From RYN-230 sp963844695 (GTDB taxonomy: Bacteria; Actinomycetota; Actinomycetes; Streptosporangiales; Streptosporangiaceae), in assembly GCA_963844695.1 (NCBI GenBank), contig CAWJPL010000002.1, positions 62,001 through 126,000 of the forward strand: 64,000 nucleotides of DNA, in the 5' to 3' direction. Position 1 is the stretch's first letter. Every line of letters begins with the position of its first letter. Shown here in pieces: positions 17,739 to 26,061 of this stretch. The notes beneath the pieces were generated by a model. It saw only the letters and a list, made by a program, of their open reading frames with translations. It was not told the origin of the DNA and searched no databases. A program made the position numbers and the translations under genes.

Positions 17739-19517
17739 ATGAGGCCGGTCGATCCGCGGCTGCTCCGGTACGCGACCGCGGCCCGGGGGTACCTGGTCCT
17801 GACCGTCGGGCTGGGGCTGGCCACCACGGCGCTGATCCTGGCCCAGGCCGGCCTGCTGGCCCACGCCCTGGCGGCCCCGGCGACCGGGGTCGGCGTGGCG
17901 GCGCTGGGTGCCACGCTGGGGCTGCTGCTCGCGGTGCTGGCCGGCCGGGCGATCGCTGTCTACGGCGGGGAACTGGCCGCCCTGCGGGCCGCCGCGGCGG
18001 TCAAGTCACAACTGCGCCGCAAGCTCACCGCCCATGTGGTGCGGCTGGGACCGGCCTGGCTCGGCGGCCAGCAGACCGGGGAACTCGCCACCTTGTCCAC
18101 CAAGGGCCTGGACGCGCTCGACCCGTACTTCGCCCGGTTCCTGCCCCAGCTCGTGCTGGCCTTCCTGGTGCCGGTGGCGGTGCTGATCCGGGTCGGGCTG
18201 GCCGACTGGATCTCCGCCGTGGTGATCGCGGTCACGCTGCCGCTGATCCCGGTCTTCGCGGTGCTGATCGGGTTGCAGACCCGGGCCCAGACCGAGCGGC
18301 AGTGGCGGCTGCTGGCCCGCCTCGGCGGGCACTTCCTCGACGTGGTCGAGGGGCTGCCCACGCTCAAGCTGTTCGGCCGGGCCAAGCCCCAGGCCGCGGT
18401 GATCCGCGAGGTCACCGACGCGCACCGGCACGCCACCATGCGCACGCTGCGGGTGGCGTTCCTGTCCGCCCTGGTGCTGGAGCTGACCGCGGCCGTCGCG
18501 ACCGCGCTGGTGGCGGTGGAGGTCGGGCTCCGGCTGCTGGCCGGGCACATTCCGTACCAGACCGCCCTGCTGGTCCTGCTGCTCACCCCCGAGGCGTACC
18601 TGCCGCTGCGGGCGGTCGGCCTGCAGTTCCACGCGAGCATGGAGGGGGTCACCGCGGCCGGCCGGGCCTGCGAGATCCTCGACACCCCGCTGCCCGCGGC
18701 CAGCCGACCGGCCGCCGCGGGATCCGGGCTGGCGTCTGGCCCGCCCGCCCCGGCCGACCTGCGCCGCGACGTCATCTTCCTCAACGGAGCGTCGCTGGCG
18801 TACCCGGGCCGGGACCGGGCCGCGCTGGACCGGGTGTCCCTGACCATCCGGCCCGGTGAGCGGGTCGCCGTCGCCGGGCCGAGCGGCGCGGGCAAGAGCT
18901 CGCTGCTGGCCCTGCTGCTCCGGTTCGCCGCACCGACCGGGGGGCGGATCGAGGCCGGCCCGCCGGGGGCGCCGGGGACCGACATCTCCGCGTTCGACCT
19001 GGCCGCCTGGCGCCGCCAGCTGGCCTGGGTTCCCCAGCACCCGTACCTGTTCGACGGCACCGTGGCCAGCAACATCGCCCTGGGCCGCCCCGACGCGTCC
19101 GCGGCCGACATCGCGCACGCGGCCGCCCTGGCCGGCGCGGCGGAGTTCATCGGGTCGCTGCCCCGTGACTACCGCACGCCGCTGGGGGAGCGCGGCGCGC
19201 GGCTGTCCGCGGGCCAGCGGCAGCGGATCGCGCTGGCCCGGGCGTTCCTCCAGGACGCGCCCCTGCTGCTGCTCGACGAGCCCGCCGCGCACCTGGACCC
19301 GCTCACCGCCCGGACGATCCTCGACACCATCGAGCGGCTGATGGCCGGGCGGACCGTGGTGCTGATCACCCACGGGCCGGGCTGGTCCGGCGGCGCGGAC
19401 CGGACCGTCCTGCTCGACCAGGGCCGGCTCGTCCTGGCCGCGGGCTGCTTCGGCCCCGTGCCGGTTCCGGGACCGGTTCCGGAGCCCGGTGCGCGACCGC
19501 TGGCGGCGGCCCCGTGA
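17739..19517 (+). CDS. cydD: Thiol reductant ABC exporter subunit CydD
   Basis: Half-transporter that with CydC exports glutathione/cysteine-type thiols and is needed to assemble cytochrome bd oxidase. Six membrane helices occupy about residues 15-300 with CydD-typical QTGELATLSTKGLDALDPYFARF. The nucleotide-binding domain has Walker A GPSGAGKSS, Q-loop VPQHPYLFDGT, signature LSAGQRQR and Walker B LLLLDEPAAHLDP. About 592 residues from the ATG at 17739. The stop overlaps the cydC start by four bases (GTGA). cydA and cydB are not in this window. Confidence 0.93.
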   Translation: MRPVDPRLLRYATAARGYLVLTVGLGLATTALILAQAGLLAHALAAPATGVGVAALGATLGLLLAVLAGRAIAVYGGELAALRAAAAVKSQLRRKLTAHVVRLGPAWLGGQQTGELATLSTKGLDALDPYFARFLPQLVLAFLVPVAVLIRVGLADWISAVVIAVTLPLIPVFAVLIGLQTRAQTERQWRLLARLGGHFLDVVEGLPTLKLFGRAKPQAAVIREVTDAHRHATMRTLRVAFLSALVLELTAAVATALVAVEVGLRLLAGHIPYQTALLVLLLTPEAYLPLRAVGLQFHASMEGVTAAGRACEILDTPLPAASRPAAAGSGLASGPPAPADLRRDVIFLNGASLAYPGRDRAALDRVSLTIRPGERVAVAGPSGAGKSSLLALLLRFAAPTGGRIEAGPPGAPGTDISAFDLAAWRRQLAWVPQHPYLFDGTVASNIALGRPDASAADIAHAAALAGAAEFIGSLPRDYRTPLGERGARLSAGQRQRIALARAFLQDAPLLLLDEPAAHLDPLTARTILDTIERLMAGRTVVLITHGPGWSGGADRTVLLDQGRLVLAAGCFGPVPVPGPVPEPGARPLAAAP

Positions 19518-21337
19518 CCGCCTCGCCGGCCGCCGCGCCGCCGGTCACCCCCGCCAGCCCGGCCCGGCCCGTCCGGTCCGGGGCCGCGCACCCGCTGCTG
19601 CGGCTGCTCGCGATGGCCCGGCCGATGCGAGCTCAGCTCGCGGTGGCCGTGCTGGCGGGCGCGGTGTCCACGGGCTGCGCCGTGGGGCTGCTCGCGACGT
19701 CCGGCTTCCTGCTGGCCCGGGCCGCGCAGCACCCCAACATCGTGGCCATCTCGGTGGCCGTGGTCGCGGTCCGCGCGCTGTCGGTGGGCCGGGGGGTGTT
19801 CCGTTATATCGAGCGGCTCAGCTCACACGACGCGGCCTTCCGGGTGCTGGCCGACGTGCGGGTGCGCGTCTATCAGCGGCTGGAGCGGCTGGCCCCGGCC
19901 GGACTGCGCGAGTTCCGGTCCGGGGACCTGCTGGCCCGGCTGGTCAGCGACGTCGACGCCACCCAGGACCTGTTCATCCGCGGCATCGCGCCGCCGCTGA
20001 CCGCCTTCCTGGTCGGCGCGGCCGCGGCCGGCGTGTGCCTGGTCATCCTGGCCCCGGCCGGCGCGGTGCTGGCCGCCGGGCTGCTGGTGGCCGGGCTGGC
20101 CGTCCCGTGGCTGGCCGCGGCCCGCGGCCGCCGGGCGGCGCGGCGCACCGCGCCCGCCCGCGGCGAGCTGAGCGCCCGGGTGACCGACCTCCTGGCCGGG
20201 GCCGCGGACCTGCACGCGTTCGGTGCCCAGGACGGCGCGCTGGCCCGGTCCGACGCGGCCGACCAGGAGCTGACCCGGCTGGCCCGGACGTCGGCGGCCG
20301 GTGCCGCGCTGGGCAGCGGGCTGTCCCAGGCGGTGGCCGGGCTGACCCTGTGGGGGGTGCTCATCCTGGGGGTGGCCGCGGTCGGCTCGGGCTCGATGAG
20401 CCGGGTGCCGCTGGCCGTGATCACGCTGACCGCGCTGGCCGCCTTCGAGGCCGTGACCGCGCTGCCCGCGGCCGCCGTCGCGCTCGGCCACGCCCGGGCC
20501 AGCGCGGTCCGGGTGGGGGCGGTGCTGGACGCGCCGGACCCGGTGGCCGCCCCGGCCGCGCCCCGCCGGCTGCCGGGCGGGCCGCTGCGGGTGCGGCTGC
20601 GCGGAGCGCAGGTGCGCTACGAGCCGGGCGGCCCGCTGGCCCTCGACGGCGTGGACCTCGACCTGGACGCCGGCCGCCGGGTGGCCCTGGTCGGCCCGAG
20701 CGGGGCCGGCAAGTCCACGGTGGCCGCCGTGCTGCTGCGGTTCTGGGACCTGTCCGGCGGCTCGGCCACCCTGGGCGGAGCCGACCTGGCCAGCTACGAC
20801 CCGGACGAGGTACGCACGATGATCACCGGGTGCGCGCAGGACCCGCACCTGTTCGACACCACCATCGCCGAGAACATCCGGCTGGCCCGGCCCGGGGCCA
20901 GCCAGCAGGAGCTGGAGGACGCCGCCGGGCGGGCGCGGCTGCTGCCCTGGATCGCCTCGCTGCCCCGGGGCTGGGACACCCCCGTCGGGCCCCGCGGCAC
21001 CGCCGTGTCCGGGGGCGAGCGGCAGCGGATCGCGCTGGCCCGCGCGCTGCTGGCCGACCCGGCCCTGCTGATCCTGGACGAGCCCACCGCGCACCTGGAC
21101 CCGGCGAACCGGCGCGCGCTGACCGCCGACCTGCTGGCCGCGACCGCGCAGGCCAGCACCCGGGGCCGGGCGACCCTGCTGATCACCCACGAGATGGACG
21201 GGCTGGACCAGGTAGACGAGATCGTCGTGCTGGACGGCGGCCGGGTGGCCGAGCGGGGCACGCACCAGGCGCTGCTCGAGGCGGGCGGCCTGTACCAGCG
21301 GATGCAGGCGGCCGCTAGGGCGGCGGCAGCTCGCTGA
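19514..21337 (+). CDS. cydC: Thiol reductant ABC exporter subunit CydC
   Basis: 607 residues, partner of CydD. A six-helix membrane domain with CydC-typical RYIERLSSHDAAFRVLADVRV and FRSGDLLARLVSDVDATQD comes first. An ATPase domain follows with GPSGAGKST, CAQDPHLFDTTIAENIRL, VSGGERQR and LLILDEPTAHLDP. The GTG start lies inside the cydD stop. The last 23 bases overlap the 3' end of the convergent MarR gene, so read-through could produce antisense RNA. Confidence 0.93.
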   Translation: MTASPAAAPPVTPASPARPVRSGAAHPLLRLLAMARPMRAQLAVAVLAGAVSTGCAVGLLATSGFLLARAAQHPNIVAISVAVVAVRALSVGRGVFRYIERLSSHDAAFRVLADVRVRVYQRLERLAPAGLREFRSGDLLARLVSDVDATQDLFIRGIAPPLTAFLVGAAAAGVCLVILAPAGAVLAAGLLVAGLAVPWLAAARGRRAARRTAPARGELSARVTDLLAGAADLHAFGAQDGALARSDAADQELTRLARTSAAGAALGSGLSQAVAGLTLWGVLILGVAAVGSGSMSRVPLAVITLTALAAFEAVTALPAAAVALGHARASAVRVGAVLDAPDPVAAPAAPRRLPGGPLRVRLRGAQVRYEPGGPLALDGVDLDLDAGRRVALVGPSGAGKSTVAAVLLRFWDLSGGSATLGGADLASYDPDEVRTMITGCAQDPHLFDTTIAENIRLARPGASQQELEDAAGRARLLPWIASLPRGWDTPVGPRGTAVSGGERQRIALARALLADPALLILDEPTAHLDPANRRALTADLLAATAQASTRGRATLLITHEMDGLDQVDEIVVLDGGRVAERGTHQALLEAGGLYQRMQAAARAAAAR

Positions 21338-21794
21338 GCCCGCGGACCAGATCCGCCCGCCCGTCCGGGCTGATCTGCTCCAGCACCTGGATCAGCGCCT
21401 GCCGCCGCTGCTCGCGGACCCAGACGGCGAGCCGCTGGCCGGACTCGGTCAGCTGGAGCAGGATCTCCCGGCGGCTGGCCGCGGCGGGCAACCGGGCCAG
21501 CAGCCCGGCCGCAGCCAGGCGGTCACACAGCCGGCTGGTCGCCGAGGGGGAGGCGCCCAGCAGCCGGGCCAGGCCGGTCAGGTTCACGTCGTCAGTGGCC
21601 TCGATGATGAGCAGCGCGCGTACCTGGGCAGGCGGGACCATGGCGCCGAGCTCCTCGATCGCCCGCTGCCACGCTTCGAGCAGGGCCGACAGCCCGGCTT
21701 CCGCGCGATCCAGGTCCGCCGGTGCCGCTCCTGGGCGCTGGGACCCGTCCCGGTTCAGCGGAGCCGCGCCCAGCCGTACCGCGTCCTGGTTCAT
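21315..21794 (-). CDS. MarR family transcriptional regulator
   Basis: 159 residues with a winged-helix core (LTGLARLLGASPSATSRLCDRLAAAGLLARLPAAASRRE, about 73-112) flanked by dimerisation helices. MarR proteins sense phenolics, oxidants or antibiotics. It is convergent with cydC and lies downstream of the GAF-ANTAR gene on the same strand (90 bp gap). No clear operator was identified, so its target is open. Confidence 0.85.
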   Translation of the reverse strand: MNQDAVRLGAAPLNRDGSQRPGAAPADLDRAEAGLSALLEAWQRAIEELGAMVPPAQVRALLIIEATDDVNLTGLARLLGASPSATSRLCDRLAAAGLLARLPAAASRREILLQLTESGQRLAVWVREQRRQALIQVLEQISPDGRADLVRGLSELPPP

Positions 21795-21884
21795 CAGCCT
21801 CCCGGGCCCGCCTGCTCAGGACCTGGCACCAGGGCCTGCAGTAGTCGGTATCGTACTTTGCCCAGCCTGGCCTGCGGACGCCGA

Positions 21885-22685
21885 TCAGGGTTGTCCGTCG
21901 CCTGCGTACTCGGCCGGGGCCTGCCCGCTGACCCGGGTCACGATCTCGGCCGCCAGCTCCCGGAGTTTCATCCGCCGGTTGTTCGAAGCCCGGCTGAGCA
22001 CCGCGAAAGCGCGCTGCGCGTCGATCTTGGACTCCGCCATGATGATCCCGAGGGCCTGGTCGATGACGGCCCGGGAGCGCAGCGCCTGGTTGAGCTGGTC
22101 GGCCAGGTCACGGGCCCGTGCGTACCGGGTCATGGTCACGATGGCGGCCGCGGCGGGCGCGATGAACAGCCCGACCAGTCCCTCGTCGAGCCGGCTGAAG
22201 CCGTCGGCGTCGCGGCTGCTCAGGTTCAGCGCCCCGAGCCGCTGGTCACCGAAGCCCAGGCCGGCCGCGAGGTAGCTGCGCAGGCCCACTTCCTTGGCCA
22301 GGCTGGTGAAGTCGGGCCAGTGCTGCTCCGCCTCGGACAGGTTCCACCGGTTCACCTGCTGCCGCCGGGCGGCGTCCATGCACGGGCCGTCGTTCAGCAG
22401 GTACTGCCGGCGGTCCAGTTCCAGGGTGTCCTCGTCGGTGGCCGCGATCGTGCTCGGCTGGCCCTTCTCGTCCAGCACCGTCACGCTGGCCGCGCTGCAG
22501 CCCGGGACGAGCTTCAGCGTCATCGCGAGGATGCTCTGCAACGTGTCGTGGACCGACTCGTCTTCCGCCAGCGTCCCGCTGAGCACGGTGAACGCCTCGA
22601 TCAGGTCCTCGTACCGCTCCCCGGGCGGGCCCGGCGGCATATCCGGTCTCTCGCCGGGCGGGCCCGGCGACCTCTCGTGCTCCAC
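21885..22685 (-). CDS. GAF and ANTAR domain antitermination regulator
   Basis: A GAF sensor domain (about residues 30-180, including LLNDGPCMDAARRQQ and YLAAGLGFGDQRLGALNL) is followed by a C-terminal ANTAR RNA-binding domain (LADQLNQALRSRAVIDQALG through RMKLRELAAEIV). ANTAR proteins bind paired hairpins in nascent RNA to prevent termination. A GTG at 22685 is chosen because GGGGGA lies eight bases upstream; an in-frame ATG at 22760 would add 25 Arg/Gly-rich residues. Common in actinomycetes and often stress-linked. The GAF ligand is unknown. Confidence 0.87.
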   Translation of the reverse strand: MEHERSPGPPGERPDMPPGPPGERYEDLIEAFTVLSGTLAEDESVHDTLQSILAMTLKLVPGCSAASVTVLDEKGQPSTIAATDEDTLELDRRQYLLNDGPCMDAARRQQVNRWNLSEAEQHWPDFTSLAKEVGLRSYLAAGLGFGDQRLGALNLSSRDADGFSRLDEGLVGLFIAPAAAAIVTMTRYARARDLADQLNQALRSRAVIDQALGIIMAESKIDAQRAFAVLSRASNNRRMKLRELAAEIVTRVSGQAPAEYAGDGQP

Positions 22686-22837
22686 TGCGTACGTCCCCCG
22701 TCCGGACTGCGTGCGTCCCTGTCCGGCTGGCCGGGTGGCCAGGCGTGACGGCCGCCGCATGCTGCGGCAGCCTTGCGTTATCTGCCTCGGTGAGCCGGGT
22801 TCAAACCGGGAGTATTCCGGACGGTGCTGTCCGTGAT

Positions 22838-23266
22838 CTAGTGCGGGTCGGGGTGGCCGCGCAGTTCGCGCAGCCGGTGCCGGGCGTCGTCAGCCGGAAG
22901 GCCGATGATCGCCGCGATCAGGTCCCAGCTCATGCCCAGGTGGGTGGCGGCGTCGAGCAGGTCGGCCTCGAGCGCGTCGAGGTAGAGCCGCAGGTTGCCG
23001 AGCATGACCAGGCCGGCCCCGAGATCCAGCGGCCCGGGGGGTGGCTGGGCTCCGTACCGGGCCGCCAGGCGTACCGCAGCCACGGCACGCAGATCGTCCA
23101 GCGCCCGGGAGAGCGACGGATCGGCGACCAGGCCCTCGTTCCGGGTGGAGAGCCGGAACCGCGCGGTGTCCAGCACTTCGCGGTCCGGGCTGGCCGCCCA
23201 GCCGTTCCCGGCTGGCGGCCGGCCGGGCGGCCCCGCCAGGCCTTCGTCCGGTTCATGTGTGAGCAC
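22838..23266 (-). CDS. Hypothetical protein with C-terminal HTH-like segment
   Basis: 142 residues from a GTG. The C-terminal 45 residues (LYLDALEADLLDAATHLGMS, then WDLIAAIIGLPADDARHRLREL) resemble the HTH of small actinobacterial proteins that sort by chromosomal context near stress regulators. No N-terminal domain was recognised. It lies between the GAF-ANTAR gene and the Rv1733c-like gene on the same strand. Function unknown. Confidence 0.55.
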   Translation of the reverse strand: MLTHEPDEGLAGPPGRPPAGNGWAASPDREVLDTARFRLSTRNEGLVADPSLSRALDDLRAVAAVRLAARYGAQPPPGPLDLGAGLVMLGNLRLYLDALEADLLDAATHLGMSWDLIAAIIGLPADDARHRLRELRGHPDPH

Positions 23267-23494
23267 GGCGTTACTCCCACTGCCATCTGTGACAGAGGTA
23301 GCCGCGCTGCTGGGCTACGTCCTGAAGTGCGTCCCGCCCGGGGGCGTTGGCGCCTAGGAATTATGGTCACCGGGGCGACCGCCGTCAACCTGGGTGCAGG
23401 CCAGGCCGGCCGGGGCTAGCGGCGGCGTCACGCCCACCCCCGAAGCCAGCGGCGGGCCGGGACGCTGGTCCCGGTGTGGTCTGGCCGGGACGGG

Positions 23495-24115
23495 TCAGTG
23501 GGTCCGCTTGGTCCAGAGCGGCTCGACGGCTGACCATTCCGTGGCCCACCCGGCCAGCCGCCGGCGGTCCAGCAGCCGGCCAGTCAGCCAGGCCACGCTG
23601 AGCAGGACCACCGCCAGCACGGCCGGGGTCAGCGCGACGACCGCGATGACCCGGCTCGCGATCTGCCCCTGCCCGATCGGCCCGTAGACGAGATCGCCGG
23701 CCTCGTCCACCCAGATGTGCACCTGGTGGCCCGCCCGGCTGCCCACTTCCGCGGGGACGTCGCCCCGGCGCTGCCGCCCGTCCGGCGCGGTCCACTTGGC
23801 CTCGGTCCAGGCCAGCTGCGTCGTGCCGGCCAGCGGGTCGTTGGGGTTCCGCGAGACTCGCTCCAGGAGCACCGCGGGAATCCAGTGCTCGCTCGCCGCC
23901 TGGGCCCGCGCCGCCCGCAGCGACGCGTCATTCGTGAGATGACCCAGGCCAATGGCGGCCAGCGGGCTGGCGACCAGGAAGACCACCACGAGCCCGAGCC
24001 GCACCCATCCCTCAGCCCGGTCACAGCCCCGGCGGAGGGGGTTGGCATCGACACCCATCCGGCGGGCAAGCGCTGTGACCCAGCGCTTGAGCGTCCGCGT
24101 CACGCTCACCATCAT
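23495..24115 (-). CDS. Rv1733c-like two-helix membrane protein
   Basis: About 206 residues. A conserved start (NPLRRGCDRAEGWVRLGLVV) leads into helix 1 (VVVFLVASPLAAIGLGHL). A roughly 90-residue outer domain follows (including VHIWVDEAGDLVYGP), then helix 2 (IAVVALTPAVLAVVLLSVAWL) and a basic tail. This is the layout of M. tuberculosis Rv1733c, a DosR-induced latency antigen of unknown biochemical function. Tandem ATGs at 24115/24112 follow AGAGGTG; an ATG at 24157 is less likely. It is divergent from the DosS-like kinase across about 220 bp, supporting co-regulation. Confidence 0.75.
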   Translation of the reverse strand: MMVSVTRTLKRWVTALARRMGVDANPLRRGCDRAEGWVRLGLVVVFLVASPLAAIGLGHLTNDASLRAARAQAASEHWIPAVLLERVSRNPNDPLAGTTQLAWTEAKWTAPDGRQRRGDVPAEVGSRAGHQVHIWVDEAGDLVYGPIGQGQIASRVIAVVALTPAVLAVVLLSVAWLTGRLLDRRRLAGWATEWSAVEPLWTKRTH

Positions 24116-24196
24116 CACCTCTGGCCGGACCGCACCGCACCACGCCCCCGGCTTCATGTCCCGGGCTGCTCTCCGCGGGGGGTTTCTTGCCCCTAC

Positions 24197-24210
24197 GGGA
24201 GAGTTTTCCC
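24197..24210. promoter_or_regulatory. Candidate regulator box in the kinase/Rv1733c-like divergent promoter
   Basis: GGGAGAGTTTTCCC, a 14-base element with GGGA/TTCCC-like ends and an AT-rich centre, lying between the two divergent genes (82 bp from one start, 129 bp from the other). It resembles a degenerate DosR box. The evidence is positional and weak. Confidence 0.25.
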
Positions 24211-24338
24211 TGGCAGGTCACGAGGCTGGGGGAACGCCAAGCCGCTACAGACAGCACAACGGCCAGGCGATACCGTTGGTTCAGAGATTATCCGCTACCC
24301 ACCGTATGTCTGGCCAATGTAAGTCCGGGGAGAGGTCG

Positions 24339-26039
24339 GTGGAGCCCACAGGTTCTCATCCTGCGCTTCCGCAGCTGCGCCTCGATGACCTGCTCAGCGA
24401 GCTCCAGGCCCGGCTGCAGACCGTGGTGGCCACCCGGGACCGGGTCTACACCCTCCTGGACGCGGTCGTCGCCGTCGGGACCAACCTCGACCTCGAGACG
24501 GTGCTCAAGCAGATCGTCGAGGCCGCGATCACGCTGGTCCGGGCCCGTTACGGCGCGCTGGGGATCATCGGCGAGGGAGGACGGCTGGCCGAATTCGTCC
24601 CGGTCGGCCTGGCCGGCGACGAGATCGAGGCCATCCATCACTGGCCGGAGGGCCGGGGCCTGCTCGGTGCGCTGATCACCGACCCGCGCCCGCTGCGGCT
24701 GCCGGACATCTCGGGCAGCCCCAAGTCGAGCGGTTTCCCGCCCGGGCATCCGCCGATGGGCAGCTTCCTCGGCGTCCCGGTGCGGGTCAGGGACGAGGTC
24801 TACGGCAACCTCTACCTGACCGAGAAGGAGGGCGGCGCCGAGTTCGACGAGGAGGACGAGGCGCTGCTCGTCGCGCTGGCCGCGGCGGCCGGCGTGGCGA
24901 TCGACAACGCCAAGCTGTACGAGGAGGGCCGCCGCCAGCAGCGCTGGCTGCGCGCCAGCAGCGAGGTGACCAGGCGGCTGCTGTCCGGCGACCCGCCGGA
25001 TGAGGTGCTGGCCCTGGTCACCCAGCAGGCGCTGGAAATGTCGGGCGCGGACCTGGTCGCGCTGGCCCTGCCGACCCGGGACCGTCAGCAGCTGGTCATC
25101 TCGCACGCGGCGGGGGCAGGCGCGCCGGAGGCTATCGGGCTGGTGCTCCCGGTCAGCGCCTCGGTGTCCGGCCAGGTCCTGACCTCCGGCGAAGCCGTGG
25201 TCCTGGAGGACTTCGGCCACGACGAGCGGGTGGCGGGCGCGGCCCGGGAGCACATGCCGCTCGGGCCGGCCATCATCCTCCCGCTCGGCGCACCCGGCGA
25301 CGTCCGCGGCGTGTTCACGGTGGGCCGTGACCCTGGCGCGATGCCGCTGGCCCACGAGGCGGTGGAGATGGTCCAGACCTTCGCGGCCCAGGCGAGTATC
25401 GCGCTCGAACTCGCCGAGCACCGCCAGGACGCGGAGCGGCTGGCCATCTTCCAGGACCGCGACCGGATCGCCCGGGACCTGCACGACCTCGTCATCCAGC
25501 GGCTCTACGCCACGGGCATGTCCCTGCAGGGAGCCATGCCGCTGCTGACCCGGCCCGAGGCCGTGACCCGGGTGAGCAGCGCGGTCGACGCCCTCGACGA
25601 GACGATCCGGGAGATCCGTTCCGCGATCTTCTCGCTCCAGTCCCGGGGCGACGCCAAGCATCACGGACTCCGGGCGCGGGTGCTCGAGGTCGTGGACGAG
25701 ATGACCGCCGCGCTCGGGTTCGCCCCGTCGCTGCGGCTGGTCGGGCCGCTTGACGAGGCGGTGCCCGCGGGCGCGGGGGAGCAGATGCTCGGCGCGCTGC
25801 GTGAGGCACTGTCGAACGCGGCCCGGCACGCGGCCGCCAGCCGGGTGGACGTGACCGTGGAGGTGCGCGACGAGCTGATCCTGAAGGTCAGTGACGACGG
25901 CGCCGGGATGGGTCAGAGCACGCGGCGCAGCGGCCTGGCCAACATCGCCGAGCGCGCCGCGGACCTGGGCGGCAAGCTCGTGATCGGCCCGGCCGAGGGC
26001 GGCGGTACCCGGCTCGACTGGCGGGTGCCGGTCAGCTGA
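24339..26039 (+). CDS. DosS/DevS-like heme-GAF sensor histidine kinase
   Basis: About 566 residues. Domain order is GAF-A (about 45-190), GAF-B (about 210-360), HisKA_3 dimerisation domain with phosphoacceptor H382 (RDRIARDLHDLVIQRLY), then HATPase_c (EALSNAARHA, SDDGAGMG). In GAF-A, H137 (GFPPGHPPM) and Y159 (VYGNLYLTEK) are 22 residues apart, exactly the spacing of heme-ligand H149 and distal-pocket Y171 of M. tuberculosis DosS. Heme-based O2/NO/CO or redox sensing is therefore likely. A GTG at 24339 with GGGGAGAGG just upstream is preferred over an ATG at 24306. It converges on its probable partner regulator, with only 22 bases between stops. Confidence 0.88.
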   Translation: MEPTGSHPALPQLRLDDLLSELQARLQTVVATRDRVYTLLDAVVAVGTNLDLETVLKQIVEAAITLVRARYGALGIIGEGGRLAEFVPVGLAGDEIEAIHHWPEGRGLLGALITDPRPLRLPDISGSPKSSGFPPGHPPMGSFLGVPVRVRDEVYGNLYLTEKEGGAEFDEEDEALLVALAAAAGVAIDNAKLYEEGRRQQRWLRASSEVTRRLLSGDPPDEVLALVTQQALEMSGADLVALALPTRDRQQLVISHAAGAGAPEAIGLVLPVSASVSGQVLTSGEAVVLEDFGHDERVAGAAREHMPLGPAIILPLGAPGDVRGVFTVGRDPGAMPLAHEAVEMVQTFAAQASIALELAEHRQDAERLAIFQDRDRIARDLHDLVIQRLYATGMSLQGAMPLLTRPEAVTRVSSAVDALDETIREIRSAIFSLQSRGDAKHHGLRARVLEVVDEMTAALGFAPSLRLVGPLDEAVPAGAGEQMLGALREALSNAARHAAASRVDVTVEVRDELILKVSDDGAGMGQSTRRSGLANIAERAADLGGKLVIGPAEGGGTRLDWRVPVS

Positions 26040-26061
26040 CCGGTGCTCAGCTGACCGGTGC
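26032..26061. repeat. 15-bp perfect tandem duplication at the kinase 3' end
   Basis: Two exact 15-base copies of TCAGCTGACCGGTGC, the first spanning the kinase stop codon, so the second places another in-frame TGA just beyond it. They occupy nearly all of the gap between the convergent sensor and regulator genes. Confidence 0.85.

Noticed and set aside
24179..24193. GGGG-7-CCCC element in the kinase promoter as a second DosR box
   Set aside because: An odd-length spacer breaks the expected symmetry of a DosR site, and such G/C pairs are frequent here.
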